Shown: piece after piece, positions 29,306 through 36,703 of the stretch
Numbering within the stretch: position 1 is the stretch's first letter
How the letters are laid out: every line of letters starts with the position of its first letter
Assembly (NCBI RefSeq): GCF_007830455.1
Contig: NZ_VLLB01000001.1
Coordinates: 372,001 to 436,000 of the forward strand
Origin: Pseudoduganella lurida
GTDB lineage: Bacteria; Pseudomonadota; Gammaproteobacteria; Burkholderiales; Burkholderiaceae_D
Length of the DNA: 64,000 nt
Direction: 5' to 3'
The notes under the pieces: model-generated
The model's input: the letters and a program-made list of their open reading frames with translations, nothing else
The model's database searches: none
Told to the model about the DNA's origin: nothing
Made by a program: the position numbers and the translations under genes

Positions 29306-29824
29306 ATGGCATCCCAATTCCTCTCCCGGCTGGCCTTCGTCGCGCGTGGCCTGCTGCGGCACCTCGTCCGCCAGTGGTCCGGCTATCTGGTGGTCGGCGC
29401 ACTGGCGGTCTGGAGCTACCTGCACTACCGCATCGGTGTCAACGTGTCAGGCAGCCTGCCCGGCCACGTCTACCTGATCGAACTGGACATGCCGCCCACC
29501 CGGGTTGGCCAGCTGGTGGCCTTTACCTGGCAGCGCAACGCCTTCTACCGGCCCGAGCGACTGTTCATCAAGCAGGTGCGTGGTGTCCCGGGCCAGTGCG
29601 TCACCCGCGTGGGGCGCCAGGTGTTCGTGGATGGGCGCCCGCAAGGCACCGCCAAACCCGCCAGCCGCCAGGGCATCCCGCTGGAACCGATCGCGCCGGG
29701 CATCATCCCCTGCGGCTACCTGTACGTCGGTGCGCCCCATCCGGACAGCCTCGACAGCCGTTACCGCATCACCGGACTGGTCGGCCCGGAACGCATCGTG
29801 GGGAGGGCCTATGAACTGTTCTGA
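29306..29824 (+). CDS. trhF: S26 family signal peptidase of the conjugation system (TraF/TrhF-type)
   Basis: A 172-residue membrane-bound peptidase of the S26 family. One N-terminal helix (GYLVVGALAVWSYLHY) is followed by the catalytic serine, Ser50 in SGSLPGHVY, and the general base Lys89 in FIKQVRGVPGQ. The C-terminal family box appears as YVGAPHPDSLDSRYRITG. Enzymes of this type mature pilin subunits in conjugation systems; in SXT-like elements the gene is called trhF. The pilin encoded upstream is the obvious substrate. GAGG lies just before the ATG at 29306. The 3' end overlaps traW by 14 bases. Confidence 0.87.
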   Translation: MASQFLSRLAFVARGLLRHLVRQWSGYLVVGALAVWSYLHYRIGVNVSGSLPGHVYLIELDMPPTRVGQLVAFTWQRNAFYRPERLFIKQVRGVPGQCVTRVGRQVFVDGRPQGTAKPASRQGIPLEPIAPGIIPCGYLYVGAPHPDSLDSRYRITGLVGPERIVGRAYELF

Positions 29825-30500
29825 CCGACTGGGCCTGGCGGCACTCGCCGTGCTCACTGGCGCTGCGTTTGTCGCGCCCACTGTGCCCGCCGTGGCCGTC
29901 GCCCGGACCGTCGCCCCGCCCGCCGCCGCGCTGACGATGGCGGCGCCACTGGTCATCGGGCCCGTGTATCCGATCGGCGAGGAAGACATGCTGGCCTGGA
30001 TCGACCAGCGCCTCGCACAAAAACAGGCCGACGGCAGCATTGCCATCGCGATGCGCAGCGCCAGGGAGCGTGCGCACAAGGCCCTACGCCATCCCGACCC
30101 TGTGACGGACATCGCCAAGGCAACGTCCAGCCGCACCCGCCATGTCGACCCGTCGGTGACGGCGCAGACGGACCACGTCGACGTGTCCGGCCGCGTACTG
30201 GTGGCCAGGGGCAGCCGCATCAATCCGCTCGACACCGTGCGGCTGGCGCGTCCGCTGATTTTCCTCGACGCGCGCGACCCGGACCAGGTGGCGTTCGCGC
30301 GCAAGTTCATTGACGGTCGCGACGGCGCGCCCCGTCCCGTGCTCGTCGCCGGCAGTCCGTTCGAGCTGATGGAACGCTGGCAGGTCCCCGTGTACTTCGA
30401 CCAGAACGGCACCCTCGTGCAACGGCTTGGCATCCGCCAGGTCCCCGCCATCGTCGCCCAGGATGGGCCAAGGCTGAGAATCGATGAAATCGCTCTATAG
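29811..30500 (+). CDS. traW: Conjugation pilus assembly protein TraW
   Basis: A 229-residue periplasmic protein needed for F pilus assembly, where it works with TrbC. The signal peptide is LGLAALAVLTGAAFVAPTVPA. The mature protein has IGPVYPIGEEDMLAWIDQRL near its N-terminus and PLIFLDARDPDQVAFARK and GIRQVPAIVAQDGPRLRI towards the C-terminus, all TraW family features. The ATG at 29811 has GGGAGG directly upstream, inside the end of the peptidase gene, and its own 3' end overlaps traU by 17 bases. Confidence 0.9.
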   Translation: MNCSDRLGLAALAVLTGAAFVAPTVPAVAVARTVAPPAAALTMAAPLVIGPVYPIGEEDMLAWIDQRLAQKQADGSIAIAMRSARERAHKALRHPDPVTDIAKATSSRTRHVDPSVTAQTDHVDVSGRVLVARGSRINPLDTVRLARPLIFLDARDPDQVAFARKFIDGRDGAPRPVLVAGSPFELMERWQVPVYFDQNGTLVQRLGIRQVPAIVAQDGPRLRIDEIAL

Positions 30501-31521
30501 GTGCCTCGCCGCCACGCTGTGCCTCGCCCTGCCGACGCTCGCCCTCGCGCAAGCTCCCACCCAGCCCTGCCCTGGCCGCACCATGAATCCCGTCACGGAC
30601 ATCTGCTGGTCGTGCATCTTTCCCCTGTCCATCGGCAGCAGCACGGTCGCGAAGATGGGCCAGGAAGACATCGAGAACACGGGCTCGCCCATCTGCCTGT
30701 GCGGGCCGCCCCCGCCGTGGGGCAAGCTGGGCATCAGCATCGGGTTCTGGGAGCCGGCCCGGCAGGTCGATGTCGTGCGCACGCCATGGTGCTTCCCGTC
30801 GCTGGGCGGCATGACGATGAACGGTGCCAGCGCCCCCGTGGCCGCCGTCGGTGCGGGCCTGAAGGGCCGTCGCGCATCGAATAATTCGTTCTACCAGGCG
30901 CACTGGTACATCAACCCCGTGCTGTATTGGCTGGAAGTGCTGTCGGAAACCAGCTGCCTGGAACAGCGCGGCTTCGATCTGGCCTATGTCACGGAACTGG
31001 ACGCGGCGTGGAACGACGACGAACTGTCCGCCATCCTGTCGCCGGAAGCCATCCTGTTCGCCTCGCCGGCCGCCCAGGCCGCCTGTGCAGGCGACTGCGC
31101 GGCCGCCACGACCGGGTTCCCGATCGCCGCGATGCAGTGGTGCGCCGGCTGCCAGGGCGGCATGTACCCGCTGAACGGCCACGTGCAGGCCCACGTCAGC
31201 GGCGTGCAGGCGTCCTCCCTCATCCTGCAACGCTTCGCCATGAAGCTGCACCGGGAATTCCTGGCCTTCGCCGGCAACGGCATCCCCGGCTGGTGCGGCA
31301 TGTACCCGATGCCGATCCTCGACCGGCGCATCTACAAGTACTCGATGCTGTATCCATCCACCCAGGGCCGCGGCGCCGACGGCCGCTGCTGCCAGCCGCT
31401 GGGCCGCACCACGGCGCTGTGGAGCGCGGGCAAGGAGTACCCCATCGACGGCGAGGATTTTGTCTACATGCTGTACCGCAAGCGCAACTGCTGCGAACGC
31501 CTGGTGGGAGCCCAACGATGA
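30484..31521 (+). CDS. traU: Conjugation pilus assembly protein TraU
   Basis: A 345-residue exported, Cys-rich protein that is essential for DNA transfer in F-type systems. The signal peptide ends ALPTLALAQ. The mature protein starts with NPVTDICWSCIFPLSIG, then CLCGPPPPWGKLGISIGFWEP, VDVVRTPWCFPSLGG, FYQAHWYINPVLYWLE and AMQWCAGCQGGMYPL, which are strongly conserved family blocks. Many paired cysteines imply several disulfide bonds, consistent with the dsbC gene in this operon. It overlaps traW at the start and trbC (ATGA) at the end. Confidence 0.95.
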   Translation: MKSLYRCLAATLCLALPTLALAQAPTQPCPGRTMNPVTDICWSCIFPLSIGSSTVAKMGQEDIENTGSPICLCGPPPPWGKLGISIGFWEPARQVDVVRTPWCFPSLGGMTMNGASAPVAAVGAGLKGRRASNNSFYQAHWYINPVLYWLEVLSETSCLEQRGFDLAYVTELDAAWNDDELSAILSPEAILFASPAAQAACAGDCAAATTGFPIAAMQWCAGCQGGMYPLNGHVQAHVSGVQASSLILQRFAMKLHREFLAFAGNGIPGWCGMYPMPILDRRIYKYSMLYPSTQGRGADGRCCQPLGRTTALWSAGKEYPIDGEDFVYMLYRKRNCCERLVGAQR

Positions 31522-32258
31522 ACACGCAGACACCCCCGCTGCATCCGCAACGGTCTCCGCGGCTGTCGCCGCAACGGTCCCCGCTGCCCTGCAACCGTGG
31601 CCGCGTCCGGGTGCGGGCCCACGGCCTGCTCCTGGCGCTGGCCATCGGTGCCAATGGGGCCAGCGCATCGGCGCAGACGACGTCCGTGCCAGGCATTCCT
31701 GCGAACGACGCCGCCATTGCAGCTGCCTCGCGGGCCAGCACGGCAGAGATCCTGGACCGGGCCGGGCGCATGGCAAGTACCGCTGACCGCGATCCGGCAG
31801 CGCTGGCGCAACGCTACGCGGAACAGGCAGGTGCCCAGGCACCCGCGGCACCGCAACGACTCTACGTGTTCGTCTCGCTGTCGATGCCGACAGCCTCGCT
31901 GGTTAAACTGGCCGCTCAGGCCGCCCGTCTCGACGTGCCGCTGGTCCTGCGGGGCCTGGTCGACCACTCGCTGGCCAGGACGGCCAGCCGGCTCGCCGAC
32001 ATCATCCAGGCCGCGCCCGGGTCGCGCTTCGAGATCGACCCGCGGGCGTTCCGCCAGCTCGCGATCACCCAGGTCCCCGCCTTCGCGCTCGCCGCCAGCA
32101 CGCCGCCCTGTGGCGGCACGTGCACGCAACGCCCCGAGCACCGGATCGTGATGGGTGACGTCACGCTGGACTACGCACTGGAGCGGATGGCGCGTGGCGA
32201 CGATGTGCCCGCGCAGTCCGCGAAGGCCCTGCTCGGGCGCCTGAAGGAGCAGCCATGA
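31518..32258 (+). CDS. trbC: Type-F pilin assembly protein TrbC
   Basis: A 246-residue periplasmic protein of the F-type TrbC family, a partner of TraW. The signal peptide is preceded by a basic stretch (RGRVRVRAHGLLLALAIGANGASA). The mature domain holds LYVFVSLSMPTASLVKLAAQAAR, LVLRGLVD and FEIDPRAFRQLAITQVPAFAL, a thioredoxin-like fold pattern typical of TrbC. The cysteines in PPCGGTC may form a disulfide. It overlaps traU and the next gene by four bases each. Confidence 0.9.
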   Translation: MNTQTPPLHPQRSPRLSPQRSPLPCNRGRVRVRAHGLLLALAIGANGASASAQTTSVPGIPANDAAIAAASRASTAEILDRAGRMASTADRDPAALAQRYAEQAGAQAPAAPQRLYVFVSLSMPTASLVKLAAQAARLDVPLVLRGLVDHSLARTASRLADIIQAAPGSRFEIDPRAFRQLAITQVPAFALAASTPPCGGTCTQRPEHRIVMGDVTLDYALERMARGDDVPAQSAKALLGRLKEQP

Positions 32259-33256
32259 TCGCACCGGACAAGGTGACATTTCTGGCCGCGCTGTTGTGCA
32301 CGATGGTCGCGGGCGACTCGGTCGCACAGCAGTCGACGCGTGACGCCTATGTCGATGGCAAGGCCTACCGCCCTGCCAATGCGGCCATTGCCGCCGGCAT
32401 CGACACGCGCAGCGCCGCGCAGGTTCCCGGCCGCGATGCGGGCGACGAGCAGACACTGGGCGGCCTGTTCGGTACGCCCCTGGGCGACGCCGCCGCCGCC
32501 AAGGCAATCCAGTGCGCCCGTGCGGTACGGAGCGCAACGGGCGACACACGTACCGACGACGCCCGCGAATGCGCCGCCATCAACTATCTGCGCCGCAACC
32601 CCGACGAGCGGCCCCGGACAAGCATCGATCCGCACGAACCCGCCGTGACACGTGCCGACGTCGTGCGGCAAGCCCCCCGGGCCTTCACCGCCGACGCGCC
32701 GGGCCTGAGTGGCAGCTACACCGCGTGCGTCGATCGCACGACGACCACCCCGATCCGCCAGAGCGTCGAACGGTGCGAGATCGGCCACGCCGTCACCGAA
32801 GGCCGCTGCCAGCGTCGGCTGGTCGTCACGTATGCATGGGCCACGTTCGCCCGTCAACCCGGCGCGGAACCGCGCTACGCGCGCTGTGCATCGGGCACGG
32901 TCCGCGGCGACCAGCTGCCGCTGCCCCCGAGCACCAGCTACCGCGTCGCGACGGCCACCTGCGCCGAACGGGGGCATGGGGAGGGCAGCGAGACGCTCGT
33001 CTTCCACAAGGATTGCCCGGGCGCCGAGACCCTGCATGGATTCGACGCCAGCGCGTGCACCCGCCCGCCATCGCCCGCCATCGTGGATCCGCCCAGGACC
33101 GAGCAGTCCTGCACGACGATGCCACGGACGGCGACCAACTGTTTCCAAGGCGATGGCGTTTACACAGGGCTGGCCGAGGTGCCGGTATTCGAGGACCGCT
33201 GGGACGACACGGACTGCGCCGCAATCGATGGCGACCTGGGTCCCATCACGCACTAA
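32255..33256 (+). CDS. TraN-like protein, N-terminal half gene
   Basis: A 333-residue exported protein in the position of traN but only about a third of the usual length. It has a signal peptide (VTFLAALLCTMVAGDSVAQ), then GKAYRPANAAIAAGI and a region with cysteine pairs (YTACVDRTTTT, SVERCEIGH, ATCAERG), as in the N-terminal and central part of TraN mating-pair stabilisation proteins. It ends cleanly with its own stop and is followed 24 bases later by a second TraN-like gene that has its own signal peptide. TraN in F sits on the outer membrane and contacts the recipient. The name is kept tentative because the protein is split. Confidence 0.7.
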   Translation: MIAPDKVTFLAALLCTMVAGDSVAQQSTRDAYVDGKAYRPANAAIAAGIDTRSAAQVPGRDAGDEQTLGGLFGTPLGDAAAAKAIQCARAVRSATGDTRTDDARECAAINYLRRNPDERPRTSIDPHEPAVTRADVVRQAPRAFTADAPGLSGSYTACVDRTTTTPIRQSVERCEIGHAVTEGRCQRRLVVTYAWATFARQPGAEPRYARCASGTVRGDQLPLPPSTSYRVATATCAERGHGEGSETLVFHKDCPGAETLHGFDASACTRPPSPAIVDPPRTEQSCTTMPRTATNCFQGDGVYTGLAEVPVFEDRWDDTDCAAIDGDLGPITH

Positions 33257-33280
33257 GCCCCGCATCACGAGGAGACCACC

Positions 33281-34366
33281 ATGCGTATCCGCCCGCTCCT
33301 GCTCATGCCACTCCTTCTGCTGGTCATCGGCTTGCGCCAGCATGCCCACGCCGCCGGGCGCGTCTGTGCGCCGGTGGCGACGACGTGCAACGACGGACCG
33401 CGCACGGCCACCATCGATGGCATGGCGATCAGCCGGCCGTGCTGGCAGCGCACCACCGAATACGGCTGTATCGAACCCGCCATCACGGACGGTTGCGGCG
33501 TGTTGCGCGCGCAGGGCTGCCGCGAAGGCGCCGTGCACTGCAGCCAGTCGGCGACCGTCGGCGGCCAGCCGGTCTGCCTGACCGAGCAGCATGAGTACGC
33601 CTGCCAGGCCGGCGGCGGACAGGCAAGCACGGTGTCCGACTGCAGCGGCCAGCAGTACTGCATCGACGGCAACTGCTTCGACACGGGCACGCCACCCGAC
33701 GGCGATTTCCGGCAGGCGGTGGCCATGATGGAAGCGGGCCGCGAAGCCGGCGTCTACCTGGATCAGGACTCCCTGCGGCTGTTTCGCGGCGAGGAGCGCC
33801 GCTGCAGCAAGACGGTGCTGCAGAACTGCTGCAAAGGCTCGTTCCGCGACATGCCCGACCTGAACAACCGCGCCGTCGAAGGGGGCAGCGACCACGCCTA
33901 CGATGTGCTGTCCGGTCCCGGCATGCCTTCTTCCCTCTCCTCGGCCACGAACCCCGACCGCTATCTGGAACACACCACCCGCGACGTCATGAGCGACATG
34001 GCGGGCTGTAGCGACGAGGAAGCCCGCACGGCGATCCGCCGGCGCAAGGCACTGTGTCACTACGTCGGCGACTACTGCTCGCGCAAGATCCGCCTGGGAT
34101 TCGCCAGCCTGTGTGTGGAACGCAAGGAAACGCACTGCTGCTTCAACAGCAAGATCGCCCGCCTGATCGCGGAGGCCGCCCGCAGCCAGCTGTCCGGCAC
34201 GTCGTGGGGCAGCGCAGAGCGCCCGCACTGCGGCGGCATCACGCCAGAACAGTTCCAGACCCTGGACCTGTCGCGCGTGGACTTCAGCGAGGTCTACGAC
34301 GACATCAAGCCGCAGCTGCCAGCCCGCCATCCCGCCGCGACCCCGCAATCCTATTTCGGTCGATGA
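33281..34366 (+). CDS. traN: TraN-like protein, C-terminal half gene
   Basis: A 361-residue Cys-rich exported protein corresponding to the C-terminal part of TraN. A clear signal peptide (LLLMPLLLLVIGLRQHAHA) starts it, so it is not merely a frameshifted fragment. The mature protein has repeated short disulfide-rich units (CVLTEQ-like and CSQSATVGG) and then the family core: DCSGQQYCIDGNCFDTG, LFRGEERRCSKTVLQNCCKG, the segment YCSRKIRLGF and CFNSKIARLIAEAARSQL. Near the end GGITPEQFQTLDLSRVDFSE is also TraN-specific. The ATG at 33281 has GAGGAG upstream. It presumably works with the preceding N-terminal half at the outer membrane. Confidence 0.85.
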   Translation: MRIRPLLLMPLLLLVIGLRQHAHAAGRVCAPVATTCNDGPRTATIDGMAISRPCWQRTTEYGCIEPAITDGCGVLRAQGCREGAVHCSQSATVGGQPVCLTEQHEYACQAGGGQASTVSDCSGQQYCIDGNCFDTGTPPDGDFRQAVAMMEAGREAGVYLDQDSLRLFRGEERRCSKTVLQNCCKGSFRDMPDLNNRAVEGGSDHAYDVLSGPGMPSSLSSATNPDRYLEHTTRDVMSDMAGCSDEEARTAIRRRKALCHYVGDYCSRKIRLGFASLCVERKETHCCFNSKIARLIAEAARSQLSGTSWGSAERPHCGGITPEQFQTLDLSRVDFSEVYDDIKPQLPARHPAATPQSYFGR

Positions 34367-34428
34367 CCGATGGTGACATCAAGCCGCGGCACGTGGCGTG
34401 CACCGGCAACCGGGCCCACACGCGAACA

Positions 34429-34472
34429 CGCACTACCCCCGCACTACCCCCGCACTACCCCCTCACTACCCC
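34429..34472 (+). repeat. Four tandem copies of an 11-bp unit
   Basis: Three identical copies of CGCACTACCCC and one variant (CTCACTACCCC) lie end to end between the second TraN gene and traF, finishing about 15 bases before the traF start codon. The copies are not a multiple of three, so they would shift frame if translated. They may be replication slippage or may affect translation of traF. Confidence 0.8.
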
Positions 34473-34487
34473 ATCAGAGAGGCCATC

Positions 34488-35276
34488 ATGCCCACCAAGC
34501 CATCCAGTCCTTTTCTCGTATTCTGGATCACGCTGGGACTGCTGCCGGGATGGGCAGGCGCCCAGGATAGCCCCGGCTACTGGAGCCAGTCGACCTGGCA
34601 GGACCCCGAACGCGGCTTCCTTTGGTACGCGCCGCCCAAGGCTGCCGCGTCGCCGGCACCGGCGCCCAAACCCCTTGCCGCCATGACGAACCGCGAGCTC
34701 GGCGCCGAGATCGAGAGAATGCTGTCCGTGGCCGTCGAGACCCAGAGCGTGGATGCCGTACGCGACTACCTGCAGGTCCAGCAGTTCGCGATGGACCGGG
34801 CCAGCCGCTTCTCCGACGTGTTCCGGCGCACCGTGTGGTCCCATCCCGATCTCGACTACAGCCTGCGCGGCCGGCCCACCAATGCGATGGCGCTCACTGC
34901 CTACGATGCGGAGCGCACGCAGCGGCGCCAGACGGCATCCGCGCAGCTCGCTGCCAGCCATGGCCTGTTCTTCTTCTTCCGGTCGGACTGCCCGTACTGT
35001 CACCAGCTGGCACCGATCCTAAAGCTGTATGAACGAACCTATGGCGTGGAGGTCTTCGCCGTTTCCCTCGACGGCGGCACCCTGCCGGACTTCCCGCACG
35101 CACGGGCCGATAACGGCATGGCGACCAGGCTGGCCATCGGTGCGGTGCCCGCCATCTACCTCGCCGATAAGCGCAGCGGCCAGCTGCAGCCCCTCGGCTT
35201 CGGCGTGCTGTCGCTCGAAGAGATCGTCAACCGGGTGCACGTTCTCACCCAAACCGTTCCTGGCCAGGAGTACTGA
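34488..35276 (+). CDS. traF: Conjugation pilus assembly protein TraF (thioredoxin-like)
   Basis: A 262-residue periplasmic thioredoxin-fold protein of the F-type TraF family. It has a signal peptide (FLVFWITLGLLPGWAGAQ), then the early motif GFLWYAPPK and the helical region MTNRELGAEIERMLSVAVETQS typical of TraF. The thioredoxin domain carries SDCPYCHQLAPILK with Cys168 and Cys171, so it keeps a redox-active pair that F TraF itself lacks and TrbB supplies. The cis-proline loop is AVPAIYL. GAGAGG precedes the ATG at 34488. It probably takes part in disulfide formation of the Tra proteins and in pilus assembly. Confidence 0.9.
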   Translation: MPTKPSSPFLVFWITLGLLPGWAGAQDSPGYWSQSTWQDPERGFLWYAPPKAAASPAPAPKPLAAMTNRELGAEIERMLSVAVETQSVDAVRDYLQVQQFAMDRASRFSDVFRRTVWSHPDLDYSLRGRPTNAMALTAYDAERTQRRQTASAQLAASHGLFFFFRSDCPYCHQLAPILKLYERTYGVEVFAVSLDGGTLPDFPHARADNGMATRLAIGAVPAIYLADKRSGQLQPLGFGVLSLEEIVNRVHVLTQTVPGQEY

Positions 35277-35277
35277 C

Positions 35278-36702
35278 ATGACCTATCCCCGTGCTGTTCG
35301 CAAACCTGGTCTGAAGCTCGGCCGCATCTTCCATCTCCTCCTTGCCGTACTGGCGACCAATCCGGTCGCCGCCGGCGATGGCGGCATGCAGCGCCTGTTC
35401 GACGACGTCGGCATGTATGGCAACGTCACCGGACCCGGCGCATACGATGCCCAGGGGGTGAACGTCCTCAGCGGCGGCAGCCTGTTCATGCGCGTGCCGC
35501 AACGCACGACACCCCTGGTCCAGGCCCAGTTGCCCAGCCTGCGCATGGGCTGCGGCGGTATCGACCTGTACGCCGGCTCGTTCTCGTTCATCTCGAAGGA
35601 CATGCTGGTCAGCTTGATGAAGAACATCGGCTCGAGTGCGGTGGCCTATGCGTTCAAGCTGGCGCTGGACTCCATCAGCCCGCAGATCAACAAGACGCTG
35701 ACGGAGCTGCAGCAGGTGGCCCAGGACCTGAATGCCACCAACATCAACTCCTGCGAGGCCGGCGAAGCGCTGGCGCGCGGCACCACCGGCGACTGGCAGC
35801 GCACGGCCCAGTATTTCGCCAAGGTGGCCGGCCCGATCACGGGCCGCTTCACCGACCACAGCGAAGCGCGCGCGCAGACGCAGGCCGACAACGCCAGGGT
35901 GAACGAGACCGTGCAATCGCTGACGGACCCGGTCCAGAAAGCCTTTGCACAACCGGGCAATATCGGCTGGCGCGCGTTGTCCGGCCTACCCGGCCTCGAT
36001 GCCGAGGACCGCACGATCCTGATGGCCATCTCTGGCACCGTGGTCATTCCCCCGAATGCGGCCGACCAGGCGCCCCTGTATCATCCGCCCAGGGCCATCA
36101 CGGTGGCGCAGTTCATTCGCGGCAACGAGGACGGCAAGCTGCCCGTCTTCGCCTGCCGCGACGGCACCGGCCCGGACGAATGCCTCGACCTGGGCGACGC
36201 CGAACTGGCCGTCACGCCGTTCGCGCGCAAGGTCGAGGCGACGCTGCTTGCCATCGCAGGTAAATTCCGTGCCAATGCCCGGTTGTCCGACGAGGAAATC
36301 GCGTTCATCAACGTCACGGCGCTGCCGGTGTACAAGGCGCTGGCCGTCTCCACCGCCATGCCGACGGTCGGCCTCGACAACGTCTGGATCGGCAAGTACG
36401 CCGACCTGATCGCCGCGGAATATGCCTACCAATACATCGTGCAGGCGACGTACACCCTGCGCCAGGCGTATGCCCAGGCGACGGCTGCTGTCCCCGCGGT
36501 GGCGCAGGACGATCTGCGTCGCATGATCGCGACCGTCGATCGGGTCAAGGCCGACGCGCGGGAGGAGCTGCGCACCGCGTACGCCAAGGCCGAATCGGTG
36601 AACCACATCGCCGACGAGATCCTGTACATGGAACGCACGCTGATGGCGAACCTGCCTGCCAACCTGGCCGGCAACCTGCGCTTCGCGGCGGGAGGCCGCT
36701 AG
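35278..36702 (+). CDS. traH: Conjugation pilus assembly protein TraH
   Basis: A 474-residue exported protein needed for pilus assembly and mating-pair formation. The signal peptide is IFHLLLAVLATNPVAAG. The N-terminal family block reads MQRLFDDVGMYGNVTGPGAY, then GGSLFMRVPQRTTPLVQAQLP and GCGGIDLYAGSFSFI, all strongly conserved in TraH. Coiled-coil segments follow (INKTLTELQQVAQDLNATN), and a late helical region includes EYAYQYIVQATYTLRQAYAQ. AGGAG lies upstream of the ATG at 35278, inside the end of traF. Its length is close to that of F TraH. Confidence 0.93.
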   Translation: MTYPRAVRKPGLKLGRIFHLLLAVLATNPVAAGDGGMQRLFDDVGMYGNVTGPGAYDAQGVNVLSGGSLFMRVPQRTTPLVQAQLPSLRMGCGGIDLYAGSFSFISKDMLVSLMKNIGSSAVAYAFKLALDSISPQINKTLTELQQVAQDLNATNINSCEAGEALARGTTGDWQRTAQYFAKVAGPITGRFTDHSEARAQTQADNARVNETVQSLTDPVQKAFAQPGNIGWRALSGLPGLDAEDRTILMAISGTVVIPPNAADQAPLYHPPRAITVAQFIRGNEDGKLPVFACRDGTGPDECLDLGDAELAVTPFARKVEATLLAIAGKFRANARLSDEEIAFINVTALPVYKALAVSTAMPTVGLDNVWIGKYADLIAAEYAYQYIVQATYTLRQAYAQATAAVPAVAQDDLRRMIATVDRVKADAREELRTAYAKAESVNHIADEILYMERTLMANLPANLAGNLRFAAGGR

Positions 36703-36703
36703 C

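Noticed and set aside
32171..34348. A 725-codon minus-strand open frame across the TraN genes
   Set aside because: Both plus-strand proteins have signal peptides and TraN motifs; the antisense frame has no recognisable domain.
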